Of a stretch of DNA of 48,297 nt, positions 14,139 to 22,766 are shown piece after piece. The stretch is taken from the NCBI GenBank assembly GCA_046316025.1, contig JBKCXU010000027.1:1-48297 (forward strand). Direction: 5' to 3'. This DNA comes from JAJTHJ01 sp046316025. GTDB lineage: Bacteria > Pseudomonadota > Gammaproteobacteria > Burkholderiales > Burkholderiaceae_F. Within the stretch, counting starts at the first letter, position 1. Each line of letters starts with the position of its first letter. The position numbers and the translations under genes were made by a program. Below the pieces are notes generated by a model. It did no database searches. It was not told where the DNA came from and saw nothing but the letters and a program-made list of their open reading frames with translations.

Positions 14139-14808
14139 CGCCGCCACCATCATCGACACGGCGACCCAGGACAGTCCGATTGTCAATGTCTCGGGGCGAG
14201 AAACCAATCGACTGGCGATCGAGGGTCGCCGAATCGCGACCGTGGTACCGGCGCAAACCGGGCTGCTGACGGCCAAGAAGGACGAAGCCCAGGGCGTGCT
14301 GTATTTCGGATTTCAACCGGAAGCCGGCACCGGCTCGGCGCTGACCGTCTTTGTGACCGACGACCAGAGCGACACTTACAAGCTGATTCTCGCCGTCAAG
14401 CCGATCCCGGCGCAGGACATCGTGCTGCGTCCGCCGGCAGCACGTTCCATTCCCGCGGCGGCAGCCGGGCCGGACGGGCGCGCGTCTTCGTACACGCGCC
14501 GAGTCAAGAACCTCATCCTGATCATGGCCGACGACAACACGCAGGGCGCGCCGATTGATCGGCAGGAAGTCAACCGCGAGATTCCCTTGTGGCAGGAGGC
14601 CAGGCTTGTCTTTCTGACCAAGTACAGCGACGGCGACTTGATCGGCGAACGCTACGCGCTGACCAACGTGTCGCCACGGGAACTGCTGCTGGTCGAGCAG
14701 GAACTGTACAGGCGCGGCGTGCGCGCGGTGTCGGTCAGGCACCACACCCTCGCACCGCGCGATACCACCGACATCTACGTGGTGCGGGAGCGCAAAGACA
14801 ATGAATAG
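14071..14808 (+). CDS. traK: Outer-membrane core protein TraK
   Basis: From the ATG at 14071 the 245-residue product has a signal peptide ending near ASA-AT (about residue 24) and the TraK/VirB9-like secretin-type domain (VNVSGRETNRLAIEGRRI, then a C-terminal YALTNVSPRELLLVEQELY). It forms the periplasmic/outer-membrane ring with TraB and TraV. The gene overlaps traE by 68 bases. A later in-frame start would cut into the signal peptide, so the overlap appears real. The stop overlaps a micro-ORF start at 14801. Confidence 0.92.
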   Translation: MWSVCKKWLNPILLGLLGSLPASAATIIDTATQDSPIVNVSGRETNRLAIEGRRIATVVPAQTGLLTAKKDEAQGVLYFGFQPEAGTGSALTVFVTDDQSDTYKLILAVKPIPAQDIVLRPPAARSIPAAAAGPDGRASSYTRRVKNLILIMADDNTQGAPIDRQEVNREIPLWQEARLVFLTKYSDGDLIGERYALTNVSPRELLLVEQELYRRGVRAVSVRHHTLAPRDTTDIYVVRERKDNE

Positions 14809-14884
14809 CGAACCGTACCGCGCACGATCCGCCGCAACGAACCTCGCGAAGTCACAGGCGGCGGCGCGGAGGAAAGCGCCATGA
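14801..14884 (+). CDS. Micro-ORF (27 aa) coupled to traK and traB
   Basis: A 27-codon frame fills the gap between traK and traB exactly. Its ATG (14801) lies inside the end of traK and its TGA (14882-14884) overlaps the traB ATG as ATGA. The product is basic (MNSEPYRARSAATNLAK then a run of Ala, Arg and Lys). The traB ribosome site GGAGGAAAG lies inside it. It could be a translational-coupling leader that delivers ribosomes to traB, or chance. No family can be assigned to so short a peptide. Confidence 0.4.
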   Translation: MNSEPYRARSAATNLAKSQAAARRKAP

Positions 14885-16230
14885 GCGACCCGAACGCAAG
14901 CACGAAGCGGCGGCAATTGTTCGTCCTCGGCATCGCAGTCGTCGGCATTCTCGGCTTGGTCGGCGCCGGCGTCTTTCTGTTCGATACGGAGCCGCCCCAA
15001 TCCAAGCAGAAACCCAAGACGGTCAACCTCACGCCGCCGGGGACAGTGGACGACAAGGACGTGTGGCGCGCCAACGAAGCGGCGCGCCAGAAGGCCAACG
15101 AAGGGACGTTGAACAGCCTCAATTCCAAAGTGAAGGCCCAGGAAGAGCGGATTGAGAAGCTGTCCACCGAACTGGCCAACATCAAACAGGGCAAGCCGGG
15201 TGCCAGCAAGACCGCCGAAGGTACGCGTCCAGAGGCCGCGCCGAAAGCGCAGGACACGAAGGAACTCGACGAACGCTTGCCCCAACCCACCAAGGGCACC
15301 AAGGTACTGCAACCGCCGACCGCCCCGCCGGGATCGAAGCCGCTGAATTCCCCAGTGGTGCAGCCGGCGCCGCCGCCACGCGAGACGGTCGAACTGATCG
15401 CCTTTTCCGGTGCCGCGCCCGGCGTCGGCTCGGTGACCGGCGGAGCCCCTGCAGGACCGGAAGTCCTGGGTTTTCCGGTCGACGAACGGGCAAAGAAGGT
15501 GCAGCACCCGAAAGGCGCCGGCGCGGGCGAAAAGCGCACGGCGATCGAGTTCATTCCCGCCGGCAGCTTTGTTCGCGTGGCGATGCTCAATGGGGTGGAC
15601 GCTCCAACCGGCGGCCAGGCGCAAGGCAATCCGCTGCCGATGGCCTTCCAGGTTCTGGATACGGCAAACCTTGCCAACAAGTACAAGCTCGACATCCGCG
15701 AGTGCCGCTTCGTCGCCGCGGCATGGGGCGATCTGAGCAGCGAACGCACGATGGGGCGCACCGAAAGCCTCACTTGCATCATCGAAGGCGAAGTCGTCGA
15801 GATGCCGGTCAAGGGCGTCGTCATCGGCGAGGACGGCAAAGCGGGGATCCGCGGGCGGCTTGTGACCAAGCAAGGGCAGTTGCTCGCCAACGCGCTCTTC
15901 GCCGGAACGCTGTCGGGCATCGGGCAGGCCATCCAAGCCTCATCGACCATCGTGACCACCGGTGGCGGCGGCGTGACCACCACCATCGACCCCAACAAGG
16001 TCGCGCAAGCCGGGCTCGGCGGCGGCGTCGCGCAGGCCGCCAACATGCTTGCTGCCTACTACATCAAGGCCGCCGACAAGCTCTTCCCCGTCATCGAGAC
16101 CGACGGCGGCCGGGTGGTCGAAATCCTTGTCACCAAAGGCGCCACCTTCAACGCAAAAACCAACACTCAGGCGCTGTACCGCGGCCTGATGAGCCGTAAC
16201 GGAACGATCGGGAGGAATACCGATGATTAA
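14881..16230 (+). CDS. traB: Type IV secretion channel protein TraB
   Basis: The 449-residue protein has an N-terminal membrane helix (LFVLGIAVVGILGLVGAGVFLF, about 13-34), a coiled coil (about 75-105), a long Pro-rich spacer (about 110-180) and a C-terminal TrbI/VirB10-type beta-barrel region from about residue 215 to the end. It spans the envelope and links inner-membrane energy to the outer ring of TraK and TraV. F TraB is 475 residues, so the length is normal. The next gene starts inside its last codons. Confidence 0.94.
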   Translation: MSDPNASTKRRQLFVLGIAVVGILGLVGAGVFLFDTEPPQSKQKPKTVNLTPPGTVDDKDVWRANEAARQKANEGTLNSLNSKVKAQEERIEKLSTELANIKQGKPGASKTAEGTRPEAAPKAQDTKELDERLPQPTKGTKVLQPPTAPPGSKPLNSPVVQPAPPPRETVELIAFSGAAPGVGSVTGGAPAGPEVLGFPVDERAKKVQHPKGAGAGEKRTAIEFIPAGSFVRVAMLNGVDAPTGGQAQGNPLPMAFQVLDTANLANKYKLDIRECRFVAAAWGDLSSERTMGRTESLTCIIEGEVVEMPVKGVVIGEDGKAGIRGRLVTKQGQLLANALFAGTLSGIGQAIQASSTIVTTGGGGVTTTIDPNKVAQAGLGGGVAQAANMLAAYYIKAADKLFPVIETDGGRVVEILVTKGATFNAKTNTQALYRGLMSRNGTIGRNTDD

Positions 16231-16975
16231 GCGAATCTTGCTGGTTTGCCTTGCCCTCCTGGCTGGCGCAGCCGCGGCCCGCGACGAAGAAACCGACGAA
16301 CAGGCGGTCGCCCGCGCTTTGCGCGAGAAGTATCCCAACACTGCCATCCACGCCGTGCGGCGGATACCCATCGACGGCCTGTACGAAGTGACTATGGGAT
16401 CGAACACGGCATACACAGACGCCACCGCCCGCTACTTCGTCTTCGGCCACCTCTTCGACATGAAGGAGCAGGTGGACTTGACGGCGAAGCGCCAGGCGGA
16501 ACAGCAGAAGACACAGTTCCCTGCGCAGTTCCTGAAAAACGCGATCAAGAGCGTCAAGGGAGACGGCAGCCGTGTGGTGGCCGTCTTCAGCGACCCCGAT
16601 TGCCCCTACTGCCGGCGGTTAGAAACAGAACTCGCGAAGCTCGACAACGTCACGATCTACACGTTCCTCTTCCCACTGGAAACCTTGCACCCCGAAGCGA
16701 AGACCAAGGCCATTTCGGTGTGGTGCGCCCCTGATCGCGAAGCGGCATGGAAGCGAGCCGTCTTCACCGGTACGGTGCCCAAGCTGGCGGCTTGCGAAAA
16801 CCCCGTCAACGACAACCTGGTTCTCGGTTCCCGGCTGGGCGTCGTCGGCACCCCGACCCTCATCGCGCAGGACGGTCGCCTGCTGCCGGGGGCGGTGTCG
16901 GCGCAGCGTCTGAACGCCTGGCTCGACGCAGCAACGCCGCGCGCTGCGCAGACCGCCGACGGAGCGCGCAAATGA
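16223..16975 (+). CDS. dsbC: DsbC-like disulfide isomerase of the transfer operon
   Basis: The 250-residue protein has a signal peptide (KRILLVCLALLAGAAAA), an N-terminal dimerisation-type region and a thioredoxin fold with the CPYC active site (C127, C130 in SDPDCPYC) and a cis-proline loop GVVGTPTLI. This is the DsbC/DsbG arrangement. Such isomerases are carried by many F-like systems to fold the Cys-rich TraU, TraN and TraH proteins in the periplasm. It overlaps traB by 8 bases and traV by 4. Extra cysteines occur in VWCAPD and AACENP. Confidence 0.92.
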   Translation: MIKRILLVCLALLAGAAAARDEETDEQAVARALREKYPNTAIHAVRRIPIDGLYEVTMGSNTAYTDATARYFVFGHLFDMKEQVDLTAKRQAEQQKTQFPAQFLKNAIKSVKGDGSRVVAVFSDPDCPYCRRLETELAKLDNVTIYTFLFPLETLHPEAKTKAISVWCAPDREAAWKRAVFTGTVPKLAACENPVNDNLVLGSRLGVVGTPTLIAQDGRLLPGAVSAQRLNAWLDAATPRAAQTADGARK

Positions 16976-17589
16976 GAACCGTTGGCTGGGCGACATCCAT
17001 TTGCGTCGCAATCGCGCTGACCGGTTGCGCCAGCTTCTCCGGGCTGGACGCGTCCTCGCAGTTTTCTTGCAAGGCGCCAGACGGTGTGCTGTGCCAATCG
17101 ATGAGCGGCGTCTACGCGAACGCCGAAGCGCACAACCTGCCGGGACAGCGGGCCACCCGCGAAGCAGGCAGTACGGGGAGCCAAGCTGCCACCGCCGCAC
17201 CCGCAGTGGTGAGCGCTGGTGGGGTTCTGACCAAGCCGATCTACAGCGGCACTCCGATACGGACGGCGCCCGTGGTGCTGCGCGTATGGCTGGCGCCGTG
17301 GGAAGACAACGACGGCGATCTGCACGACCAAAGCTACATCTACGTGCCTGTGGACGGCGGGCGCTGGCTGATCGAGCACAACCGGCGCCGCATCCAGGAC
17401 GCCTACCGCCCGGTCCGCGCGCCGGTCGCTGCGGCGCAGGCCGCGCCGCCATCGACCGCCCGCTCCGCCGTCGATGCAGAGCCCGCGTCTGCCGAACCCG
17501 GCCCGCCGGCGATCCCGCAATCCGCGGCCGATGTCCTTAACGGCCTGCTGCGCCCGGCGGCGCCTGCGGGACCGCCGTCGCTTAACTGA
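16972..17589 (+). CDS. traV: Type IV secretion lipoprotein TraV
   Basis: The 205-residue protein begins with a lipoprotein signal (ICVAIALTGCASF, lipobox cysteine at about residue 19) and has the TraV hallmark of two more early cysteines (FSCKAPDGVLCQSMSGVYANA). The middle part contains the conserved PVVLRVWLAPWEDNDGDLHDQSYIYVPVDGGRW segment; the tail is Ala/Pro-rich. It anchors the TraB-TraK ring to the outer membrane. It overlaps dsbC by ATGA and ends 20 bp before traC. Confidence 0.92.
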   Translation: MRTVGWATSICVAIALTGCASFSGLDASSQFSCKAPDGVLCQSMSGVYANAEAHNLPGQRATREAGSTGSQAATAAPAVVSAGGVLTKPIYSGTPIRTAPVVLRVWLAPWEDNDGDLHDQSYIYVPVDGGRWLIEHNRRRIQDAYRPVRAPVAAAQAAPPSTARSAVDAEPASAEPGPPAIPQSAADVLNGLLRPAAPAGPPSLN

Positions 17590-17609
17590 TCGGCCCGACA
17601 AGCAACGCC

Positions 17610-20240
17610 ATGGACATGTCCTTGCCCAACCGCGCGCTGGCGGCAATCGCCGAAGTTTGGCACGACCGCATCCTCGGCAAGAAGCCCGATCACGGCAAGG
17701 AGCCGGCCCCCGTGCAAGTGTCCAACCGCGTACTGAGCGGAGCGCGCGGCGCCACGATTCACGACGTCGCGCAGAGCGTGCACGGGATCCACAACATCCT
17801 CACCTATGACCAGTACGACCCGGAGACGGGTCTGTTCTACAACGACAACGCAATCGCCTTCTGCTTCGAAGTGGTTCCTCAAACGGGCGCCGACGAAGAC
17901 ATGACGGCCAAGCTCACGCAGCTCTTCACGCCGATTCCGCCCGATTACGGCGTTCAGTGGTGCCTGTTCGGCAACTCGATTGCCGATCACATGTACGAGG
18001 CGTACGTCGATCAGCGCCATATCGCTGCCGACAACGGCCGCACGCCGGAGTTCTTCGTCGAGCTGGCCAAGCGGCGCATCGCCTACGTCGGCAGGGCCAA
18101 GGGCATGCCGCTCTTTCCCGCAGACAACTACACGGTCAAGAACATCCGCCTCGTGTTCTCAGTCACCAAGACCGGCTCCCATCAAGACAAGCGGTTACGG
18201 CAGGAACTGATGGAACTGCGCCAGACGCTTCAGGCTCAACTGAAGACCTCAGCGCTGCCGGCGCACGCGTTCGACGCGGGGGACCTGATCCGCTTTGTGC
18301 GGCCCATTTTGGACCCGCACCTGCTCTTCAGCCAGGACAGCTTCCCGGCGTTCGATTACGACCCGTCCCGGTCGATCAAGGATCAGGTCACCCCCTTCGG
18401 CCACCACGTCAGGGTCAAGAACAACGAAATCCTCTTCGGCCTGGCGCCGGCCACCGATGCCGACCCGGACGAGCGCATTGCCGTGCGCGCGTTCGGCGTG
18501 CAGCAATACCCGCAGAAGAAGGAACTGTGGGAGATGGCCAACATGATCGGCAGCTTCTTCGACGATGGCCTGCAATACCCCTGCCCCTTTCTCATCTGTG
18601 GCGGAATGTTCACGCTCGATCCAGCCAAAGTCGAGGCGCGCGCCCAGTTGACCGCCGCCCGCGCCAAGCAGAACGCGAAGTCGAAGATGGCCGAGTTCCA
18701 ACCCGAACTGGCAATGCAGGCGGCCGACTGGGACATCGTGCTGCACCAGCTAAACGCCGGCGGCGCGATGACGGAGATCTATCACACGCTGATCCTCTTC
18801 GCCCCGAAAACGACTATCCATCGCTGCGCCCAGGTCGCGCTGAATGTCTGGCGCTCCGAGCGATTCATCATCGGCACTCTCGATTCGTTGCATCTGCCGC
18901 TGCTGTACGCCAGTCTGCCGATGACGTTCACCAACGCGGTGCGCCAGGACCTGAAGAAGTTCCGCATCCTGAGCACGAAGACGACGGTAAACGCGGTGGA
19001 CATGTCGCCGGTGATCGCCGAGTGGCGCGGCGCCGGCGATCCCGTGCTGATGCTCTTCGGCCGCCGCGGCACGCCGACTTTCGTCGACTTCTACAGCAAC
19101 AAGCAGGGCAACTACAACATCTTCGTCGCCGGAGTGTCGGGCTCGGGCAAGTCGGTCACGATGAACGAGATCGTGAGCTCCTACCGCGGCATCGGCGCAC
19201 GCGTGTGGGTGATCGACGTCGGCCGCTCCTACAAGAACCTGATCGGCTTGCAGAAGGGCACCTTCCTCGAATTCACCACCAGCGCACCGGTGTGCATCAA
19301 CCCCTTCAGCTGGGTTGGCGTGGACGAGGAGATCTCCTTTAAGGACGAGTTGCGGCTGCTGAAACCGATGGTCGGGCGGATGGCTTCGCCCAACGACCCT
19401 CTAAGTGAGTTTCAGTATGCACTGATCGGCGAAGCCATTACCGCAGTGTGGGACGACTACGGCCCCGACACGAACCCGACCCTGGTGCGCGATTACCTTC
19501 TCAAGAAGGTCAAGAACGAGCACGGCGAGCCCGAGCGCATCGCCTACGAACTGGCCAAGCAGCTGCAGCCCTTCACGAAGGAGGGCATCTACGGGGATTA
19601 CTTCAACGGCCGCGCCGACATCGACCTGAGCGGCGACATGATCGGCCTCGAACTGGAAGAGTTGAAGGCCGCGCCCGATCTTCGGCGCGTGGTGCTCTTC
19701 GTTCTGACCTCGCGCATCGCCCACGACATGTACCTGTCGCGCGACCGCAAGAAGCTGTGCCTGGTCGACGAAGCGTGGCAGCTGCTCGGCGGCGACAAGG
19801 AGACCGCCGAGTTCATTGGCGAGGGCTACCGGCGGGCTCGCAAGTACAACGGCATCTTCTGCGTCGGCACCCAGGGCATTCAAGACGCCTACGCCAACGC
19901 TGCGTCGGAAGCCGCTTACAACAACGCCGACTGGAAGATTCTTCTGCGCCAGGACCGCAAGAGCCTGGACAAGCTGATCGAGGACGGGGTCGTGAACTTC
20001 AGCCCGGCGGTGCGCCGGATGCTGACTTCGCTGCGCACCGAAGGCGGGCGCTACGCCGAGATGCTGATCTCCTCGCCCAACGGCGACGCGGTCGTCCGTC
20101 ACATCCCCGACCCGTTCTCTCTGCTGATGGCATCCAGTAAGGCGGAGGACTTCAATGAGGTGCAGGCGCTGCTGGCCGAGGGCCACAGCACACTGGAGAC
20201 GCTCACGATCATGCTCAAGCGGCGGGGAATCGATGCGTAG
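17610..20240 (+). CDS. traC: Type IV secretion ATPase TraC
   Basis: The 876-residue protein is the VirB4-class ATPase. The N-terminal TraC domain covers about 1-450. The ATPase has Walker A GVSGSGKS (about 507-514) and Walker B LCLVDEAWQLLGG (about 716). C-terminal sequence such as NADWKILLRQDRKSLDKL is typical of F TraC. It drives pilus assembly at the inner membrane. The ATG at 17610 is used; a second ATG two codons on is equally possible. trbI starts inside its last codons. Confidence 0.95.
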   Translation: MDMSLPNRALAAIAEVWHDRILGKKPDHGKEPAPVQVSNRVLSGARGATIHDVAQSVHGIHNILTYDQYDPETGLFYNDNAIAFCFEVVPQTGADEDMTAKLTQLFTPIPPDYGVQWCLFGNSIADHMYEAYVDQRHIAADNGRTPEFFVELAKRRIAYVGRAKGMPLFPADNYTVKNIRLVFSVTKTGSHQDKRLRQELMELRQTLQAQLKTSALPAHAFDAGDLIRFVRPILDPHLLFSQDSFPAFDYDPSRSIKDQVTPFGHHVRVKNNEILFGLAPATDADPDERIAVRAFGVQQYPQKKELWEMANMIGSFFDDGLQYPCPFLICGGMFTLDPAKVEARAQLTAARAKQNAKSKMAEFQPELAMQAADWDIVLHQLNAGGAMTEIYHTLILFAPKTTIHRCAQVALNVWRSERFIIGTLDSLHLPLLYASLPMTFTNAVRQDLKKFRILSTKTTVNAVDMSPVIAEWRGAGDPVLMLFGRRGTPTFVDFYSNKQGNYNIFVAGVSGSGKSVTMNEIVSSYRGIGARVWVIDVGRSYKNLIGLQKGTFLEFTTSAPVCINPFSWVGVDEEISFKDELRLLKPMVGRMASPNDPLSEFQYALIGEAITAVWDDYGPDTNPTLVRDYLLKKVKNEHGEPERIAYELAKQLQPFTKEGIYGDYFNGRADIDLSGDMIGLELEELKAAPDLRRVVLFVLTSRIAHDMYLSRDRKKLCLVDEAWQLLGGDKETAEFIGEGYRRARKYNGIFCVGTQGIQDAYANAASEAAYNNADWKILLRQDRKSLDKLIEDGVVNFSPAVRRMLTSLRTEGGRYAEMLISSPNGDAVVRHIPDPFSLLMASSKAEDFNEVQALLAEGHSTLETLTIMLKRRGIDA

Positions 20241-20592
20241 GGAACAGCTGCTCACCGTCGTGCTGTCGGTGCTCGCCACGCTCATCGTCCTCGCGCCGGT
20301 GGCCTATGTCGCCTACGCCGCGCTGCCGCCACGGGTGGCGACCGTCGATCTGCAGAAGCTCATCGAGGAAGAACAGCAGCGCACGCTCGGGATAGTCGCC
20401 AAGAGCGGATCGCTTACCGAAGAGCAGCGCGCTACCGTCGAGCAACTGACGATCGAATTCGCCAAGAAACTGTCGGCCGCGGTCGAAGAGCTTGGCGCCA
20501 GCTGCCGCTGCGTGATCGTGAACAAAGCCGCGCTGCTGGGCGGCCGGGCCGACGATTACACCGACCAGGTGCGGGAAAGCCTGAAGCGATGA
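20233..20592 (+). CDS. trbI: F-type TrbI protein
   Basis: The 119-residue product starts at the ATG at 20233, overlapping traC by 8 bases. It has one membrane anchor (LLTVVLSVLATLIVLAPVAYVAYAAL) and the TrbI-like body with VDLQKLIEEEQQRTL and a helix through ATVEQLTIEFAKKLSAAVEEL, ending with NKAALLGGRADDYTDQV. F TrbI is 128 residues and influences pilus extension and retraction at the inner membrane. Position between traC and traW also matches F. Confidence 0.85.
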   Translation: MRREQLLTVVLSVLATLIVLAPVAYVAYAALPPRVATVDLQKLIEEEQQRTLGIVAKSGSLTEEQRATVEQLTIEFAKKLSAAVEELGASCRCVIVNKAALLGGRADDYTDQVRESLKR

Positions 20593-21137
20593 AGGGCGCC
20601 ATCGTCGTGGTGCTGGTGTGGTCGCTGGTGGCCGCGCCCCTGGCCTTCGCGCTGCTGCGTGCACCCAAGCAGCTGTTTCTCGGCTGCTCGGCTGCGATCG
20701 GAGTGCTGGCCGTGTCCCTGTGGATAGCGGCCGGTTTCGGCTACCGCATCACGGAGAACATGACGGCGAGCCTGAACGGTCACATCTACCTGCACAAGGT
20801 GGGCGCACCTTTCCGCCGCGGCGATCTGATCGCGTACCACTGGCAAGGCGGAGCCACCTACCCGCCCGGCACCATCTTTATCAAGCGCGTGATCGGGGTG
20901 CCTGGCGACGAAGTGCGCACCGACGGGCGCATGTTCTGGATTGGCGAGCGTTACATCGGTTTCGCTAAGCCCGTATCGCGCGCCGGTGTCCCGCTGACCC
21001 CAGCCGCCGGCGGCACGATCCCCGATGGCGAGTACTTCGTCGCTACCGGCAATCCCGACAGCCTGGACTCGCGCTACGCGCTGGCCGGCAACGTCAAACG
21101 CGCTCAAATCCTAGGGCGGGCCTATGAACTTTTTTAG
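20589..21137 (+). CDS. S26 signal peptidase-like protein (TraF type)
   Basis: The 182-residue protein has two N-terminal membrane helices (about 4-23 and 30-50) and an S26 peptidase core. The probable nucleophile is Ser61 in TASLNGHIYLHK and the general base is Lys99 in GTIFIKRVIGVPGDEV. The C-terminal DGEYFVATGNPDSLDSRYAL box is also conserved. RP4 TraF and the TrhF proteins of F-like systems have this layout and mature the pilin. Here it would process TraA after leader removal. It overlaps trbI by 4 bases and traW by 14. Confidence 0.88.
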   Translation: MKGAIVVVLVWSLVAAPLAFALLRAPKQLFLGCSAAIGVLAVSLWIAAGFGYRITENMTASLNGHIYLHKVGAPFRRGDLIAYHWQGGATYPPGTIFIKRVIGVPGDEVRTDGRMFWIGERYIGFAKPVSRAGVPLTPAAGGTIPDGEYFVATGNPDSLDSRYALAGNVKRAQILGRAYELF

Positions 21138-21768
21138 GCAAGCTTGCGTCGCTGCCATGATGCTCGCCGGTGCTGCCACCACCAGCGCCCGCGGCGAAGA
21201 CTTGGGAACGCTGGGCCCCATCTATCCGGTGCGTGAGGAAAGCGCTCTGGACACGATCCTGCGCCGGCTGAAAGCGCTCGAAGCCAGCGGCGAACTCAAG
21301 CGCATTGAGCGCGCCGCGATCGCCCGCTCGATCGACGGCATCAAGAACCCCGCCCCGGTGGAGGGGATCGCCGCCGTAACCGAGCGCGCGCAGCGCCTGA
21401 TCGACCCCACGGTCACCTACCCCGCCGCAATCAAAGACACGGACGGCCGCATCGTGGTACCGGCAGGCGCCAAGGTCAATCCGCTGCTCGTGACGCGGTT
21501 GACAAAGCGGCTCGTCTTTTTCGACGGACGCGACGCGGCGCAGGCCGAAGCGGTGCGCCAACTCGTCGCCAAGAACGGCGCGAAGGTCAAGCCGATTCTC
21601 GTTGCTGGCTCTTGGTACGACACGTCCAAGGCCTGGCGCACGCAGGTCTTCTACGACCAGCACGGACGGCTCACCGAGCGCTTCGGCATTCGCGGGGTGC
21701 CCACCGTCATCCGGCAGCAAGGCGCGATGTTGCTGCTCGAAGAAGTCCCGGCGGGAGAGTTGAAGTGA
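21124..21768 (+). CDS. traW: Pilus assembly protein TraW
   Basis: The 214-residue protein has a signal peptide (about 1-24) and the TraW pattern: DLGTLGPIYPVREESALDTILRRL, then DPTVTYPAAIKDTDGRIVVPAGAKVNPL and a C-terminal thioredoxin-like WRTQVFYDQHGRLTERFGIRGVPTVI. TraW works with TraU and TrbC in the periplasm in pilus assembly. The start overlaps the peptidase gene by 14 bases; the stop overlaps the traU GTG. Confidence 0.93.
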   Translation: MNFFRQACVAAMMLAGAATTSARGEDLGTLGPIYPVREESALDTILRRLKALEASGELKRIERAAIARSIDGIKNPAPVEGIAAVTERAQRLIDPTVTYPAAIKDTDGRIVVPAGAKVNPLLVTRLTKRLVFFDGRDAAQAEAVRQLVAKNGAKVKPILVAGSWYDTSKAWRTQVFYDQHGRLTERFGIRGVPTVIRQQGAMLLLEEVPAGELK

Positions 21769-22766
21769 GGCGCTGTCTGACCGCTCTCTTGTGCATGCTC
21801 GCGCTCGCTTTCGCACGCGAAAGTGCCGCGCAGCGCTGCCAGGGCGAGTTCGCGAACCCGATCACCGACATCTGCTGGTCTTGCATGTTCCCCATCTCCC
21901 TGGGCAGCAAGGCGCTGCTCACGATGGATCAGGAAGACACGGACAACCCGAGCGGTTTCGGGTGCTACTGCTCAAGTCCGCAGCTCATCGGCATCAAGAC
22001 CGGGTTTTGGGAACCGGCGCGCCGCGTGGACATCACCCGCACGCCGTATTGCTTCGTCTCGCTCGGGGGTGTGTCCATCGATCCGGGCGTGCGTGCGCCC
22101 GAGGGCGAAGTCCGCTTGCAGCAAGACAACACGCGCCAGTCGTCCTGGCAGGCGCATTGGTACGTCGATCCGATTCTGTACTACCTCGAAGTGGTGCTGG
22201 ACAACCCCTGCCTGGAGACCGGCACCTTCGACATAGCCTACATGACGGAGATCGATCCCACGTGGAACGACGACGAAGTGACGATGCTGCTGAATCCGGA
22301 GACCTTCCTTTTCGGCAACCCGATAGCGCAAGCAGCGTGCGCGGCCGATTGCGTGCTCGCCACCACCGGCTGGGGCAGCAACGAGCTGTTCTGGTGCGCC
22401 GGCTGTAACGGAAGCATCTACCCGTTCAACGGTCACGTGCAGGCGCACGTCTCCCTGGTCCAGGCCTCGTCGCTCGTCGCGCAGCGCATGACCGCAAAGA
22501 TGCACCGCGAGTTTCTGCTGTGGGGAACGGCCGGCGAGGATGCCCTGTGCGGCTTGTTCGTGCAGCCCGTGATGGACAAGACCCAATACAAGTACCACAT
22601 GCTCTATCCGGTCGCCCAGACGCAGAAGATCAACAACAAGTGCTGCCAGCCGTTTGGTCGCTCGTCGGTGGTGTGGGGCGCCGGCAAAAGCTATCCGTAC
22701 AAGGGGGAGGACTTCGCCTACATGATCTTCCGCAAGCGCAACTGCTGCTTAGGGGTAGGCTACTGA
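21765..22766 (+). CDS. traU: Pilus assembly protein TraU
   Basis: A GTG start at 21765 (GTGA overlap with traW) gives 333 residues, like F TraU (330); an ATG at 21795 would cut into the signal peptide. After the signal peptide the protein is Cys-rich, with many pairs such as CWSC, CYCSS, CAADC, CAGC and a final NCCLGV, all consistent with dependence on the plasmid DsbC. It is a periplasmic factor needed more for DNA transfer than for pilus production in F. One copy of the dispersed palindrome falls in its signal-peptide codons. Confidence 0.94.
   Translation: MRRCLTALLCMLALAFARESAAQRCQGEFANPITDICWSCMFPISLGSKALLTMDQEDTDNPSGFGCYCSSPQLIGIKTGFWEPARRVDITRTPYCFVSLGGVSIDPGVRAPEGEVRLQQDNTRQSSWQAHWYVDPILYYLEVVLDNPCLETGTFDIAYMTEIDPTWNDDEVTMLLNPETFLFGNPIAQAACAADCVLATTGWGSNELFWCAGCNGSIYPFNGHVQAHVSLVQASSLVAQRMTAKMHREFLLWGTAGEDALCGLFVQPVMDKTQYKYHMLYPVAQTQKINNKCCQPFGRSSVVWGAGKSYPYKGEDFAYMIFRKRNCCLGVGY
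21808..21823. promoter_or_regulatory. Dispersed 16-bp palindrome, copy 4
   Basis: CTTTCGCACGCGAAAG inside the traU signal-peptide region, 43 bp after the GTG, encoding part of AFARES. A protein bound here could act as a roadblock or as a spreading site within the operon. Confidence 0.6.

Noticed and set aside
14095..15936. 613-codon minus-strand frame opposite traK-traB
   Set aside because: It lies wholly over two recognised transfer genes and has low-complexity Arg/Gly-rich content with no domain.
16223..16975. Assigning this gene as the F operon trbB
   Set aside because: TrbB of F is also a thioredoxin-like disulfide protein, but the domain layout and the position after traB fit the DsbC type better.
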